A stretch of 64,000 nucleotides of DNA from Haloechinothrix halophila YIM 93223. Lineage in GTDB: Bacteria; Actinomycetota; Actinomycetes; Mycobacteriales; Pseudonocardiaceae. Made by a program: the position numbers and the translations under genes. Of this stretch, positions 51,678 to 60,553 are shown one piece after another; position 1 is the stretch's first letter, and every line of letters begins with the position of its first letter. Location: NCBI RefSeq assembly GCF_000504245.1, contig NZ_KI632509.1, positions 2,169,723 to 2,233,722 of the forward strand. The letters run 5' to 3'. Below the pieces are notes generated by a model that was given only the letters and a program-made list of their open reading frames with translations, was not told the origin of the DNA and did no database searches.

Positions 51678-52322
51678 TCACCTGCTCCGTTGTTGATCTC
51701 GCAGCTTCGTCGCGAGCACTGCCACCTGGGTGCGCCGTGCCATGCCGAGTTTCGTCAGCAACCGGGAAACGTAGTTTTTCACGGTCTTCTCCGCGAGGAA
51801 CATGCGTTCGGCGATCTGCCGGTTTGTCAGCCCTTCTCCGATGAGTTCAAGTAGCGTCCGCTCGCGCTCGGTCAGCGACGCGAGTGGGCCCTGGTCGGTG
51901 GCATCCGCGCGCAACTTCGTCATGAGGGCCGCCGCCGCGCGATTGTCCAGCAGTGAGCGTCCGCTGGCGACCTCGCGGACCGCCTCGATGAGGTCCATGC
52001 CCTTGATGTCCTTGATGACGTAACCGCCAGCGCCGGCCAGGATCGCATCCAGCATCGCCTGCTCGTCGGTGAACGACGTCAGCACGAGGCAGTTCAGCTC
52101 GGGCATGGCCGAACGCAGGTCACGGCACAGTTCGACGCCGTTACCGTCGGGCAGCCTGACGTCGAGCACCGCGACGTCCGGCTTCAGCGCGGGAATCCTC
52201 GCCATGGCTTGCGACACCGTGGACGCTTCCCCGATCACCGTCAGCTCGGGATCGGCCTCAAGGAGGTCAGCGACTCCTCTGCGCACCACTTCGTGGTCGT
52301 CGACGAGAAATACCTCGATCAT
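51678..52322 (-). CDS. dosR: DosR/DevR dormancy response regulator
   Basis: This 214-residue NarL/LuxR-type response regulator is very close to mycobacterial DosR from end to end: [31 protein letters not shown] with phospho-acceptor Asp54, [27 protein letters not shown] and the HTH with [20 protein letters not shown]. It should bind GGGACTWWAGTCCC-like sites and activate hypoxia, NO and dormancy genes. A universal stress protein gene is divergent from it, and two candidate Dos boxes lie in the shared intergenic region, so autoregulation is likely. dosS follows. Confidence 0.97.
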   Translation of the reverse strand: MIEVFLVDDHEVVRRGVADLLEADPELTVIGEASTVSQAMARIPALKPDVAVLDVRLPDGNGVELCRDLRSAMPELNCLVLTSFTDEQAMLDAILAGAGGYVIKDIKGMDLIEAVREVASGRSLLDNRAAAALMTKLRADATDQGPLASLTERERTLLELIGEGLTNRQIAERMFLAEKTVKNYVSRLLTKLGMARRTQVAVLATKLRDQQRSR

Positions 52323-52424
52323 GCACGATCCTCCCGCGCGTTGTTGCCCAACATACGCCGAGCCGTCATGGCCGCACTAGACCGGCGTACTGCCCATGGT
52401 GTCTGCCTCCGTGCCTTCGATCAT

Positions 52425-52438
52425 GGGCCATCAGGCCC
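52425..52438. promoter_or_regulatory. Candidate Dos box 1 between dosR and the USP gene
   Basis: GGGCCATCAGGCCC has 5-bp perfect arms (GGGCC/GGCCC) with the 4-base centre expected for Dos boxes. It lies about 86 bases before the USP start. Confidence 0.6.
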
Positions 52439-52455
52439 CGTTCCTGTCGCCTTTC

Positions 52456-52469
52456 GGCCCTTGGTGCCC
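52456..52469. promoter_or_regulatory. Candidate Dos box 2 between dosR and the USP gene
   Basis: GGCCCTTGGTGCCC is a weaker match, exactly 31 bases (three helical turns) centre to centre from box 1. Tandem boxes in helical phase are typical of DosR promoters. Confidence 0.4.
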
Positions 52470-52523
52470 CGCTCGGTACGCGGCATGCTCGCGGTGGAAC
52501 CACACCTGCGAATGGAGACTCGG

Positions 52524-52973
52524 ATGGCCGACACGACGGCCGCTCACCCGATCGTGGTAGGGATCGACGGCTCGACATCCGCCCTCGCGGCCGTTGAGTG
52601 GGCCGCGCGCGAGGCAACGCTGCGGGGTGCGCCGCTGGTCGCGGTCCGTGCTTGGACCTACGCGACCATCGAGACCGGCTGGCCTACCGTGCCGATGCGG
52701 GTCTCCGACGATGACATCGCCGGCAATGAGCGGCGGCTGCTCGATGAGTCCCTCGCGCCGTGGCAGGAGAAATACCCTGAGGTCGCCGTCGAGGGGCGTG
52801 TCGTCAGGGGACGCCCCGTCCGGGCGTTGCTGTCCGAGGGGGCGCACGCGCAACTGCTCGTCGTCGGCTCGCGCGGCAGGGGTGCGATGGCCGGTCTGGG
52901 ATTGGGGTCGGTCAGCCAGGGTGTGCTCCACCACGCCGACCGTCCGGTCGCCATCGTCCGCACTCGCCCGTAG
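52524..52973 (+). CDS. Universal stress protein (single UspA domain)
   Basis: This 149-residue UspA protein has IVVGIDGSTSALAAVEWAAR at the N-terminus and the nucleotide loop GSRGRGAMAGLGLGSVS near the C-terminus. The ATG at 52524 follows GGAG at 7 bases. It is divergent from dosR and probably controlled by the boxes between them. Several universal stress proteins belong to the Dos regulon in mycobacteria. ATP binding is expected from the intact G-x2-G-x9-G-S motif. Confidence 0.93.
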   Translation: MADTTAAHPIVVGIDGSTSALAAVEWAAREATLRGAPLVAVRAWTYATIETGWPTVPMRVSDDDIAGNERRLLDESLAPWQEKYPEVAVEGRVVRGRPVRALLSEGAHAQLLVVGSRGRGAMAGLGLGSVSQGVLHHADRPVAIVRTRP

Positions 52974-52994
52974 GACGCGACGCGCGACCGGGTA

Positions 52995-53090
52995 ACGCCG
53001 TGTCCCGCGTTCCGGACGCCGTGTTCCTCGCTCCCGACGTCGCGAGTGTGGAACACGACGTCAGGAGCGGGGGACACGACGTTCCGGAGG
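52995..53090. repeat. Degenerate family A repeats forming a large hairpin
   Basis: Forward units such as GACGCCGTGTTCC and inverted units such as GGAACACGACGTC and GGGACACGACG alternate here. CGTGTTCC (53020-53027) pairs with GGAACACG (53050-53057). The array lies between the convergent USP and acyl-CoA synthetase genes and may end transcription from both sides. Confidence 0.8.
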
Positions 53091-53092
53091 CG

Positions 53093-54928
53093 TCAGTTGC
53101 CTAGGTCCACCACCGCGGGGCTGGGCGAGCCAGCGTAGAGCTCATCGATCTCGCTGCCGTACTTCTCCGCGATCGGCTTGCGCTTGAGCTTCATGGTCGG
53201 CGTCATCTCTTCGCCGCCCGGCTCCCAGATCTGCGGCAGGATGCGGAACCGCTTGATCTGCTCCACACGGGACAGCTTGGTGTTGCCTTCCTTGACCGCT
53301 TGCGTGATGGACTCGCGCACCGTCGCGTTGTCGGCCACCGATCCTGGCGAGGTGTCACTCAGCCCGAGCGATTCGCGCCGCGCCTCGATCACCTCGGGGT
53401 CGAGCACGATCAGCGCGGACACGTACGGCTTGTTGTCACCGATCGCGACGACCTGGCTGATCAGCGGGCTGACCGCCTTCATCGCGTTCTCGATGTTGGT
53501 CGGCGACATGTTCTTGCCCGCCTCGTTGATGATCAGTTCCTTCTTGCGGTCGATGATCTTCACGAAGCCTTCGCCGTCGATCTCGGCGATGTCGCCGGTG
53601 TGCAGCCAACCATCGGAGTCGATGGTCTCCGAGGTCTTCTCCGGCTGCTTGCGGTAACCGCGCATCACGACGGGACCGCGCACCAGCAGCTCACCATCCT
53701 CGGCGAGCTTCAGCTCAACCCCGGTGACTGCCTTGCCGACCGAGCCGACCTTCATGTCGGACGCGGACGTCGCGGTGGTGGCGCCGGTGGTCTCGGACAT
53801 GCCCCACACCTCATACACCGGGATGCCGAGGCCGTGGAAGAACTCCAGCACCGATGGCGGAATCGCCGCCGCACCGGAGGCCGCCCAGCGCAGGCGGTCG
53901 AGGCCGAGCGTGTGCCGCAACTTCGACAGCACCAGCGTGTCCGCGAGCTTGTGCTTGGCGGCGAGTACGCCGGTGGCCTGCTTACCGGCCAGCCGGAGCC
54001 GCGCCTCCTGCATGCCGACGTCGATGGCCCAATACGCGAGCTTCTGCTTCACCCCAGTGGCCTCGGTCGCTAGCTTGCTCTCGATCCCGGCCTTGATCTT
54101 CTGCCACACCCTTGGCACGGCGAACCAGATCGTCGGACGTGAATCAGGCAGCGCCTGGGCGACCGTGCGCGGGTCCGCGACGAGCGTGAGCTGCATGCCG
54201 CGCATGATGCAGGCGTAGTGGCTGGCCACCCGGTCCGCGATGTGCGCGTGCGGCAGGTACGAGGTGGACGCGTCGTCCGGGCCGACCTCGAGCAGCGGGA
54301 TCAGCGCGTTGACCTCGGCCACGATGTTGCTGTGGGTGACCTCGACGCCCTTCGGCGGTCCGGTGGTGCCCGAGGTGTAGATGAGCGTCGCGACATCGTC
54401 CGGCTCGACCGCGCGCCACGCCGCGTCGAAGTCGAAGTCGTCCTTGCCGGACGTCTCCAGGTCGGCGAGCGAGGTGGTGCCCTCATGCGCACCGTCTACC
54501 GTGATGATGTGCTCGACCAGGCTCTCCGCGGCCTTGACCTGCGGCAGGAAGCTCTCCTGCGTGATCACGACCTTGTTTTCGGCGTTGGAGAACAGGTACG
54601 AGATCTGGTCCGCCGAGCTGGTGTTGTAGATCGAGAACGGGATCGCGCCCAGGTGCAGCGCCGCGGTGTCGACCAGATTGAACTCGGGCCGGTTGGTCAG
54701 CATGATGCCGATGGTGTCGCCCCGTGAGACTCCGAGTGCCGCCAAACCTGCCGCGATCGCACGTACCCGGTCGCCGTACTGCTGCCAGGTGATTTCCTGC
54801 TCACCGTGCGGGGTGCGCAGGGCCACGGCGTTCGGGCGCATCGTGGTGGTCTTCTGAAACCCTTCACACAGCGTCGTAACGGAACCACCCGCAGGATGCG
54901 GGCACGTCATCACGTCGGCTTTTGTCAT
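53093..54928 (-). CDS. Long-chain fatty-acid-CoA ligase (AMP-forming)
   Basis: This 611-residue adenylate-forming enzyme starts at an ATG after GGAGG. The P-loop is YTSGTTGPPKGV, the FACS signature region is GDIAEIDGEGFVKIIDRKKE, and VWGMSETTG and the catalytic Lys in INEAGKNMSP are present. It activates fatty acids to acyl-CoA through acyl-AMP in the cytoplasm. Length and motif order match the FadD15-like group. The mce lipid importer and WS/DGAT in the window fit a lipid uptake and storage theme. Confidence 0.95.
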   Translation of the reverse strand: MTKADVMTCPHPAGGSVTTLCEGFQKTTTMRPNAVALRTPHGEQEITWQQYGDRVRAIAAGLAALGVSRGDTIGIMLTNRPEFNLVDTAALHLGAIPFSIYNTSSADQISYLFSNAENKVVITQESFLPQVKAAESLVEHIITVDGAHEGTTSLADLETSGKDDFDFDAAWRAVEPDDVATLIYTSGTTGPPKGVEVTHSNIVAEVNALIPLLEVGPDDASTSYLPHAHIADRVASHYACIMRGMQLTLVADPRTVAQALPDSRPTIWFAVPRVWQKIKAGIESKLATEATGVKQKLAYWAIDVGMQEARLRLAGKQATGVLAAKHKLADTLVLSKLRHTLGLDRLRWAASGAAAIPPSVLEFFHGLGIPVYEVWGMSETTGATTATSASDMKVGSVGKAVTGVELKLAEDGELLVRGPVVMRGYRKQPEKTSETIDSDGWLHTGDIAEIDGEGFVKIIDRKKELIINEAGKNMSPTNIENAMKAVSPLISQVVAIGDNKPYVSALIVLDPEVIEARRESLGLSDTSPGSVADNATVRESITQAVKEGNTKLSRVEQIKRFRILPQIWEPGGEEMTPTMKLKRKPIAEKYGSEIDELYAGSPSPAVVDLGN

Positions 54929-55143
54929 ATCCGACCTCCAGGCGGTGCGCTGTTAGTGCTTTGAGCACGAACAGCGATTGACTCGTTGTCATGGCAGCGT
55001 AAACGTAGCGATGGCAGCGCTCACCATCGTGCGCACCAAATCGTGACCTCTTCTGCCGTCCGAATCGATCAACGAGCAGGCCGCTACCCGAGATACTAGT
55101 TACTTCGGCGTATGGTGTCGTCCATCCAGCGCAAGGAGGTGTG

Positions 55144-55584
55144 ATGGCCAGGCTCAGCGAGTCGGCTCATGTGCCGGCGTCACCGGAGACGGCGTGGCGC
55201 ACCGCCGCCGACCTGTCCCGGCTCGGCGAGTGGATGACCATGCACGAGGCGTGGCGCGGTGAGGTGCCCAGCGAGCTCGCCACCGGCACCGAGCTGACGT
55301 CTGTCGTCTCGGTCAAGGGCATGCGCAACCGCATCAGCTGGCGCATCACTAGCTACGACCCACCCCACGGGCTCACTCTTACGGGTGACGGCGTTGGCGG
55401 AACGTCCGTGTCGCTGGCGTTATCGATCACCGAGGACGGCAGCGGTTCAGGTGGCTCGCGGGTTGGCTTCGACGTCGAGTTCGGTGGCAAGCTGGTGTTC
55501 GGACCGGTCGGCATGACCGTGAAGCGCGCGCTGAAGAGCGATGTCAACGCCTCGATAGACAACCTCGCCGCGTTGCTGCGCTGA
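55144..55584 (+). CDS. SRPBCC-family (polyketide cyclase/START-like) protein
   Basis: This 146-residue protein starts at an ATG after AAGGAGG. The helix-grip pattern is clear: an N-terminal strand ESAHVPASPETAWRTAADLS, a central SWRITSYDPPHGLTLTGDG, strands with RVGFDVEFGG and a long C-terminal helix KRALKSDVNASIDNLAALL. SRPBCC proteins bind hydrophobic ligands. The gene is divergent from the acyl-CoA synthetase, with 215 bases between, so shared control is possible. The ligand is unknown. Confidence 0.9.
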   Translation: MARLSESAHVPASPETAWRTAADLSRLGEWMTMHEAWRGEVPSELATGTELTSVVSVKGMRNRISWRITSYDPPHGLTLTGDGVGGTSVSLALSITEDGSGSGGSRVGFDVEFGGKLVFGPVGMTVKRALKSDVNASIDNLAALLR

Positions 55585-55745
55585 CCTGCACGTCAGTCGC
55601 GACGACGGTAGTCACGTGCGGGCAGGACAGCGACGTGATGACGGCGGAGCGTGCGACTCGCCGGTGGTGCTGTGCGGCCATCACTGCCGAACGCTTACGG
55701 TGGGGGAAGCACCACAGAGGCCAATGCCGATTGGAGGCGCGGGCG

Positions 55746-56057
55746 ATGCTCGCACTGACCGAACCAGCCGCTGAGGCGATCAGCGCGCTGACACAAAGCC
55801 AGCAGGACGAGCAACAACAAGGCGGCGGGCTCCGGCTCGCTCTGACCGGCGAGTCCGACGACCTGCAGCTCACCCTCGCGGTTTCCACCGAGCCGGAGTC
55901 GGGTGACCAGGTAATGGGAACCGAGGACGGCGCTCGAGTTTTCATGGAGTCGCGGGCAGCTGAGTTTCTTGACGACAAGGTCCTTGATGTCCAGCAGGAC
56001 GAGCAGGGACAGCTCAATTTCGCCGTTTACGCCCAGGAACAGCAGAGCCAGGGCTGA
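55746..56057 (+). CDS. HesB/IscA-like protein lacking cysteines
   Basis: This 103-residue protein starts at an ATG after GGAGG. N-terminal LTEPAAEAISALTQ and GGLRLALTG, then DGARVFMESRAAEFLDDKVLD, follow the A-type Fe-S carrier fold. However, none of the three cluster-binding cysteines of IscA/HesB is present; the protein has no cysteine. It cannot carry a cluster in the usual way. The Gln/Glu-rich insert QSQQDEQQQGGG is also unusual. Similar Cys-free forms occur in actinobacteria, with no known role. Confidence 0.75.
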   Translation: MLALTEPAAEAISALTQSQQDEQQQGGGLRLALTGESDDLQLTLAVSTEPESGDQVMGTEDGARVFMESRAAEFLDDKVLDVQQDEQGQLNFAVYAQEQQSQG

Positions 56058-56060
56058 CTC

Positions 56061-56100
56061 CTGGTCGTGACCGCCGCACCTGGAGGTGTGGCGGTCACGA
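56061..56100. terminator. Long bidirectional terminator hairpin
   Basis: An 18-bp stem with one G-U type mismatch and a TGGA loop lies directly after the HesB-like stop. It overlaps the end of the convergent proline dehydrogenase gene (stop at 56095). Confidence 0.8.
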
Positions 56101-57024
56101 CCGGGTGGCGAGGGAGCGCAGGAAGAACCCGACGTTCGCCGGGCGCTCCGCGAGCCGCCGCATGAAATAGCCGTACCAGTCGTGCCCGTATGGCACGTAT
56201 ACCCGCATCGTCGCGCCTCGCGCGGCCAGCCGACGCTGCTCATCTGGCCGCACCCCGTGCAGCATCTGGAACTCGTGGTCGTCCGCTGCCCTGCCGTACT
56301 TCGCGGCCAGGCTGTCCGCGATGGCGATCAATCTCGGGTCATGGCTGGCGATCATCGGGTAGCCCGCGCCCGCCATCAGCACCCGCAGGCATCGCACGTA
56401 CGAGCGGTCCACCTCATCCTTGGACTGAAACGCCACCGAAGCCGGTTCGGCGTAGGCGCCCTTGCACAGCCGCACCCGCGAGCCAGCCGTCGCCAGCGCG
56501 GCGCAGTCGGCCTCGGTGCGGTGCAGGTACGCCTGCAGCGCCACCCCGACCCAGGGGAAATCAGCCCGCAGCGCGGTCAGGATCCCCAGTGTGGAGTCGG
56601 TGGTGGTGTGATCCTCCATGTCCAGGGTGACGGTCGTGCCCGCGGCGCGGGCCGCCTCACAGATGCGCCGCGCACCGTCCAGCGCGATCCGCTCTCCGTC
56701 GTCGCCGAGAAACTGACCGACGGCGGACAACTTCACCGAGACCTCGGCCCCGTCGGCGAGTCCCGCCTCGGCCAGCGCCGCGAGCAGGTCCTCGTAAGCC
56801 GACACGGTCGCCTCAACCGCGTTGTGGTCATGGGTGTCCTCACCTAGATGGTCGAGAGTGACGGCGAGCCCGTCGGCGCGGAGGTCCGCGACCGTGGGCA
56901 GCACCTCGTTGACTCCCGTACCCGCGACGAAGCGAGTGACCAGTGGCTGGGCGAGTGGGGTGTGCTCGACAAGGTTGCGGAGCTGGGGTGAGCGGCTCGC
57001 GGCGAGCAGTCCGGTGCGGAGCAC
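56095..57024 (-). CDS. pruB: Proline dehydrogenase
   Basis: This 309-residue monofunctional FAD enzyme has the TIM-barrel motifs VSVKLSAVGQF, VTLDMEDHTTTDSTL, VALQAYLHRTE, VRLCKGAY, DEFQMLHGVRPDEQ-like (DHEFQMLHGVRP) and the substrate-binding YFMRRLAERPANV. It oxidises proline to pyrroline-5-carboxylate and passes electrons to quinone at the membrane. The P5C dehydrogenase gene lies upstream on the same strand, 100 bases away, with a hairpin in the gap. The two enzymes form the two-step proline-to-glutamate pathway. Confidence 0.95.
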   Translation of the reverse strand: MLRTGLLAASRSPQLRNLVEHTPLAQPLVTRFVAGTGVNEVLPTVADLRADGLAVTLDHLGEDTHDHNAVEATVSAYEDLLAALAEAGLADGAEVSVKLSAVGQFLGDDGERIALDGARRICEAARAAGTTVTLDMEDHTTTDSTLGILTALRADFPWVGVALQAYLHRTEADCAALATAGSRVRLCKGAYAEPASVAFQSKDEVDRSYVRCLRVLMAGAGYPMIASHDPRLIAIADSLAAKYGRAADDHEFQMLHGVRPDEQRRLAARGATMRVYVPYGHDWYGYFMRRLAERPANVGFFLRSLATRS

Positions 57025-57056
57025 GGCGCCTCCTCAGTGTCGGTAGATACCAATCC

Positions 57057-57115
57057 GGCCGAAAGGCCCGGCGGGCAGAGCGAGTGAGATTGGCCCGCTG
57101 GGCCCCCGTTCGGCC
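57057..57115 (-). promoter_or_regulatory. Intercistronic hairpin between pruA and proline dehydrogenase
   Basis: Outer arms GGCCGAA / TTCGGCC and inner arms GCGGGC / GCCCGC form a large imperfect stem in the 100-base gap. It may stabilise or attenuate the transcript, which would set the ratio of the two enzymes. Confidence 0.45.
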
Positions 57116-57124
57116 TTCTTGGCA

Positions 57125-58747
57125 TCAATCCTGGTGCGGGTGCCGCGACGTACGCGGCGGGACGAAGTTCTCCTTGATCGAGCGCGGGCTGGTCCAGCGC
57201 AGCAGGTTGTAGATCGAGCCTGCCTTGTCGTTGGTGCCCGACGCCCGAGCGCCGCCGAACGGCTGCTGTCCCACGACCGACCCAGTGGGCTTGTCGTTGA
57301 TGTAGAAGTTGCCCGCCGAGAACCGCAGCGCTTCGCTCGCATGCGCGATGACGTCGCGGTCCTGGGCGATGATCGCGCCGGTCAGCCCGTAGTGCGACTT
57401 GTCGACCTCGGCCAGCATCCGGTCGTAGTCGGCGTCGTCGTAGACGTGGATCGCCAGGATCGGGCCGAAGAACTCCTTGCGGAACACGGTGTGCTCCGGG
57501 TCGGAGCCGACCAGCACGGTCGGCCGCACGAAGTAGCCGGTGCTGTCGTCGGTGGTGCCACCGGCGACGATCTCGATGCTGTCGTCGTCACGCACCTTGG
57601 CGAGCACGTTGTCCAGCTTGTCGAAGGAACGCCGGTCGATCACCGCGCCCATGAAGTTGGAGAAGTCGTTGGGGTCGCCCATTTCGAGGCATTCGACCTC
57701 GGCGACGAGGTCGTCGCGCAGCCGGGACCACACGGACTTCGGCACGTAGGCGCGCGACGCTGCGGAGCATTTCTGGCCCTGGAACTCGAACGCGCCCCGC
57801 ACCAGCGCGGTGCGCAGCACGTCGACGTCGGCGGTCGGGTGGGCGAGCACGAAGTCCTTGCCGCCGGTCTCACCGACGATGCGCGGGTAGGCGTCGTAAC
57901 GGCCGATGTTGGTGCCCACTTGCGACCACAGCTGCCGGAACGTGCGGGTCGAGCCGGTGAAGTGGATGCCAGCCAGCGCACGGTCGGCCAGTGCGACCTC
58001 GGAGACCGCGTAGCCGTCGCCGGTGACCAGGTTGATCACGCCGGGTGGCAGGCCAGCCTCCTCGAGCAGCCGCATCGTCAGGTGCGCGGCGAAGGTCTGC
58101 GTCGGTGCGGGCTTCCACACCACGACGTTGCCCATCAGCGCTGGCGCGGTCGGCAGGTTGCCCGCGATCGCGGTGAAGTTGAACGGCGTGATGGCGTAGA
58201 CGAAGCCTTCCAGCGGCCGGTGCTCCAGCCGGTTCCACTGACCGGGCGGGTTGATCGGCTGGTTGGTCATGATCTGGCGCGCGTAGCTGACGTTGAATCG
58301 CCAGAAGTCGGCCAGTTCGCAGGCGGCGTCGATCTCGGCTTGGATCGCGGTCTTGGACTGGCCAAGCATGGTCGCGGCGTTCAGTGTGGACCGCCACGGA
58401 CCCGCGAGCAGGTCGGCTGCGCGCAGGAAGACGGCGGCGCGCTCGTCGAAGGACAGTGACCGCCAGGCAGGCGCCGCCGCGAGCGCGCTGTCGATGGCCT
58501 CGCGGGCATCGGCGGTGGTGGCGTTGCCGAGGGTGCCGAGCACGGCGGCGTGGTTATGCGGCTGGACGACGTCGATGCGCTCGCCGCCACCCATGCGCTG
58601 CTCGCCGTTGATGGTCATGGTCAGCTCGAGCGGCTCCTTGGCCAGCTCGGTGAGTTTGTCGGCGAGCTCGGCGCGGGCGGGCGTGCCCGGCGCGTAGTCG
58701 AAGACCGGCTCGTTCACCGGCGTCGGGGGTGCGGTTACCGCGTCCAC
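57125..58747 (-). CDS. pruA: L-glutamate gamma-semialdehyde (P5C) dehydrogenase
   Basis: This protein of about 540 residues belongs to the ALDH superfamily, RocA/PruA type. The catalytic Cys lies in FEFQGQKCSAASRAY, the general-base Glu in IVGETGGKD, and the NAD-binding FTGSTRTF and ITPFNFTAIAGNL are intact. It oxidises glutamate semialdehyde to glutamate with NAD+. The GTG at 58747 follows AAGGAG and is preferred to a longer frame upstream. The gene is divergent from a PucR-type regulator. Confidence 0.95.
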   Translation of the reverse strand: MDAVTAPPTPVNEPVFDYAPGTPARAELADKLTELAKEPLELTMTINGEQRMGGGERIDVVQPHNHAAVLGTLGNATTADAREAIDSALAAAPAWRSLSFDERAAVFLRAADLLAGPWRSTLNAATMLGQSKTAIQAEIDAACELADFWRFNVSYARQIMTNQPINPPGQWNRLEHRPLEGFVYAITPFNFTAIAGNLPTAPALMGNVVVWKPAPTQTFAAHLTMRLLEEAGLPPGVINLVTGDGYAVSEVALADRALAGIHFTGSTRTFRQLWSQVGTNIGRYDAYPRIVGETGGKDFVLAHPTADVDVLRTALVRGAFEFQGQKCSAASRAYVPKSVWSRLRDDLVAEVECLEMGDPNDFSNFMGAVIDRRSFDKLDNVLAKVRDDDSIEIVAGGTTDDSTGYFVRPTVLVGSDPEHTVFRKEFFGPILAIHVYDDADYDRMLAEVDKSHYGLTGAIIAQDRDVIAHASEALRFSAGNFYINDKPTGSVVGQQPFGGARASGTNDKAGSIYNLLRWTSPRSIKENFVPPRTSRHPHQD

Positions 58748-58885
58748 GGCACGGCTCCTTCCTTGTGGCGGCTGCATAGGCGATGTTCCTGGTGACAGTA
58801 GGAGTTCGCGGGCCGCCAAGGATTAGACGATGAGCTAAGGTTCTAGGTCAGTATTTGTCTGGTCCCACAACGTTGAAGGCGTGCC

Positions 58886-60478
58886 ATGGTCGCGACGCTT
58901 GGTCAGCTGCTGATGCAGCTCGGCGACTCGATGCTCGAGCTGCACGTCGCGCCACACGGCCTGGACGTCGAAGTGCGCGAAGTCGTCATCTGCGACCCCG
59001 ACGACGCGACCGACGTACGCGAACACGACCTCGCGCTGGTGGTCGGGGCGCGCGGCAGGCAGGCGGCGCCCGCCGTGCTCGCCGCTGGTCAGCGGGGCGC
59101 GGCTGCTGTCGCGGTGAAGGCGTCGGCCACCGGTGTCGACGACCCGTTGCACGCCGCTGCCCGCGATGCCTCGGTCGCGCTGCTCGGGGTGCCAGCTGAG
59201 GTGCGCTGGAGCCAGCTGGACGTGCTCGCCAAAGACGTCCTCGCCGATGCAGGTGAGGACGCGGGGCTGGACGCGGGGGCGTCGCGCACCGACTTGTTCG
59301 GTCTGGCGCAGACGATCGCGACCGTTACCGGCGGCCACATCAGCATCGAGGACAGCGGCAACCGGGTGCTGGCGTATTCGTCGACCGGTGACGAGGTGGA
59401 CGAGCTGCGGCGGCTGTCCATTCTGGGCAGACAGGGCCCTGAGCAGTACTTGGCGCTGCTGCGGCAATGGGGCGTCTACGAGCGGGTGCGTTCCGGCGAG
59501 CGGGTCGTGCGGGTGGAGGCGCGCCCCGAACTGGGGATCGTGGAGCGGCTCGTGGTCGGCGTGCACGCGGGACGTCGCTGGCTGGGCACCATCTGGGTCG
59601 CGCGTGGCGACAAGCCGATGGCGAACCGGGCCGAGCGAGCGCTGCTCGGCGCGGCGCGGGTGGTCGCGGCACAGCTCGCGCGACGGCGTCCCACCCCGGA
59701 CGTCGGCGTGCAGTTCCGCGACAGTCTGCTCGCGGGCTTGCTGTCCGGCCGGATGGACCCGGCGTCGGTCGCTGGCCAGCTCGGCGCGTCCGGTGACGCG
59801 CCCGCGGTCGTGCTCGGGTTCTCCGTCGCCGAGACGCAGCAGGTGGACCGCTCGCAGCTGGAGCTGCTGCGGGCCGAGCTGATCAACCTGGTGTCGGTGC
59901 ACGCCGCGGCGTTCCGTCGCAGCGCGTTGGTGACCGCGCTTGATGGCCGCACCTATGTGTTGCTGCCGGAGCTGACCGGGCGCGGCGGGGCGAACGCCGT
60001 GCTGCGGTTCGCCAAGGAAGTCGCCACGGCGGCTGGCAAGGACCTGCGGATGCCAGTGCAGGCGGGCGTTGGCTCCATCGGGCCGGGGATCGCGGCCGCC
60101 CCGGAGTCGCGGCGGGAGGCCGATCGGGTGCTCGACACCATCGCCGCCGACCGCGCCACCCTCGCGGCGTCGCTCGACGAGGTTCGCGCCGAGGTACTGC
60201 TCGCGGAGACGGCGGCGTTGTTGCGGGAGCAACCGAGCGTGCGGGACCCGAGAGTGACCGCGCTGGCCGAGCACGATCAGCGCTACGGCGGACAGCTGGT
60301 GACGACGGTGCTGCGGTACTGGGACGCGCTCGGCGACGCCAGGGCAGCCGCCGAGGCGCTGGGCGTGCACCCCAACACGGTGCGGTACCGGGTGCGCAGG
60401 GCCGCGGAGGTGAGCGGGCTCGATCTAGCCGATCCGAAGCAACGGCTGTTCGCCGAATTGCAGCTACGGCTCACCTGA
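58886..60478 (+). CDS. PucR-family regulator, probable proline-catabolism activator
   Basis: This 530-residue protein has an N-terminal PucR-like domain (residues about 1-130), a GGDEF-like middle region without active residues and a C-terminal HTH_30 (LRYWDALGDARAAAEALGVH, then PNTVRYRVRRAAEVSG). It is divergent from pruA, with 138 bases between, the usual setting for the PutR/PruR activators of actinobacterial proline catabolism. The ligand is probably proline or P5C; this is inferred. Confidence 0.9.
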   Translation: MVATLGQLLMQLGDSMLELHVAPHGLDVEVREVVICDPDDATDVREHDLALVVGARGRQAAPAVLAAGQRGAAAVAVKASATGVDDPLHAAARDASVALLGVPAEVRWSQLDVLAKDVLADAGEDAGLDAGASRTDLFGLAQTIATVTGGHISIEDSGNRVLAYSSTGDEVDELRRLSILGRQGPEQYLALLRQWGVYERVRSGERVVRVEARPELGIVERLVVGVHAGRRWLGTIWVARGDKPMANRAERALLGAARVVAAQLARRRPTPDVGVQFRDSLLAGLLSGRMDPASVAGQLGASGDAPAVVLGFSVAETQQVDRSQLELLRAELINLVSVHAAAFRRSALVTALDGRTYVLLPELTGRGGANAVLRFAKEVATAAGKDLRMPVQAGVGSIGPGIAAAPESRREADRVLDTIAADRATLAASLDEVRAEVLLAETAALLREQPSVRDPRVTALAEHDQRYGGQLVTTVLRYWDALGDARAAAEALGVHPNTVRYRVRRAAEVSGLDLADPKQRLFAELQLRLT

Positions 60479-60511
60479 ACGTCTCCCTACTTTTGTGAGA
60501 TTTTTTCAGTT

Positions 60512-60545
60512 GTTCACCACGGGGACCGCCTGGCTGATCAATAAT
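60512..60545 (+). promoter_or_regulatory. Possible PHO-box unit and -10 before phoD
   Basis: GTTCACC at 60512-60518 equals the 7-base core of the Streptomyces PhoP box, but the neighbouring 11-base units are poor. AATAAT at 60540-60545 is a good -10, nine bases before the GTG start, with no ribosome site, so the transcript may be leaderless. Confidence 0.35.
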
Positions 60546-60553
60546 GCTCAGCC

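Noticed and set aside
58835-60370. Long open frame opposite the PucR-type regulator gene
   Set aside because: GC-rich shadow of the regulator; no domain and many His/Arg runs.
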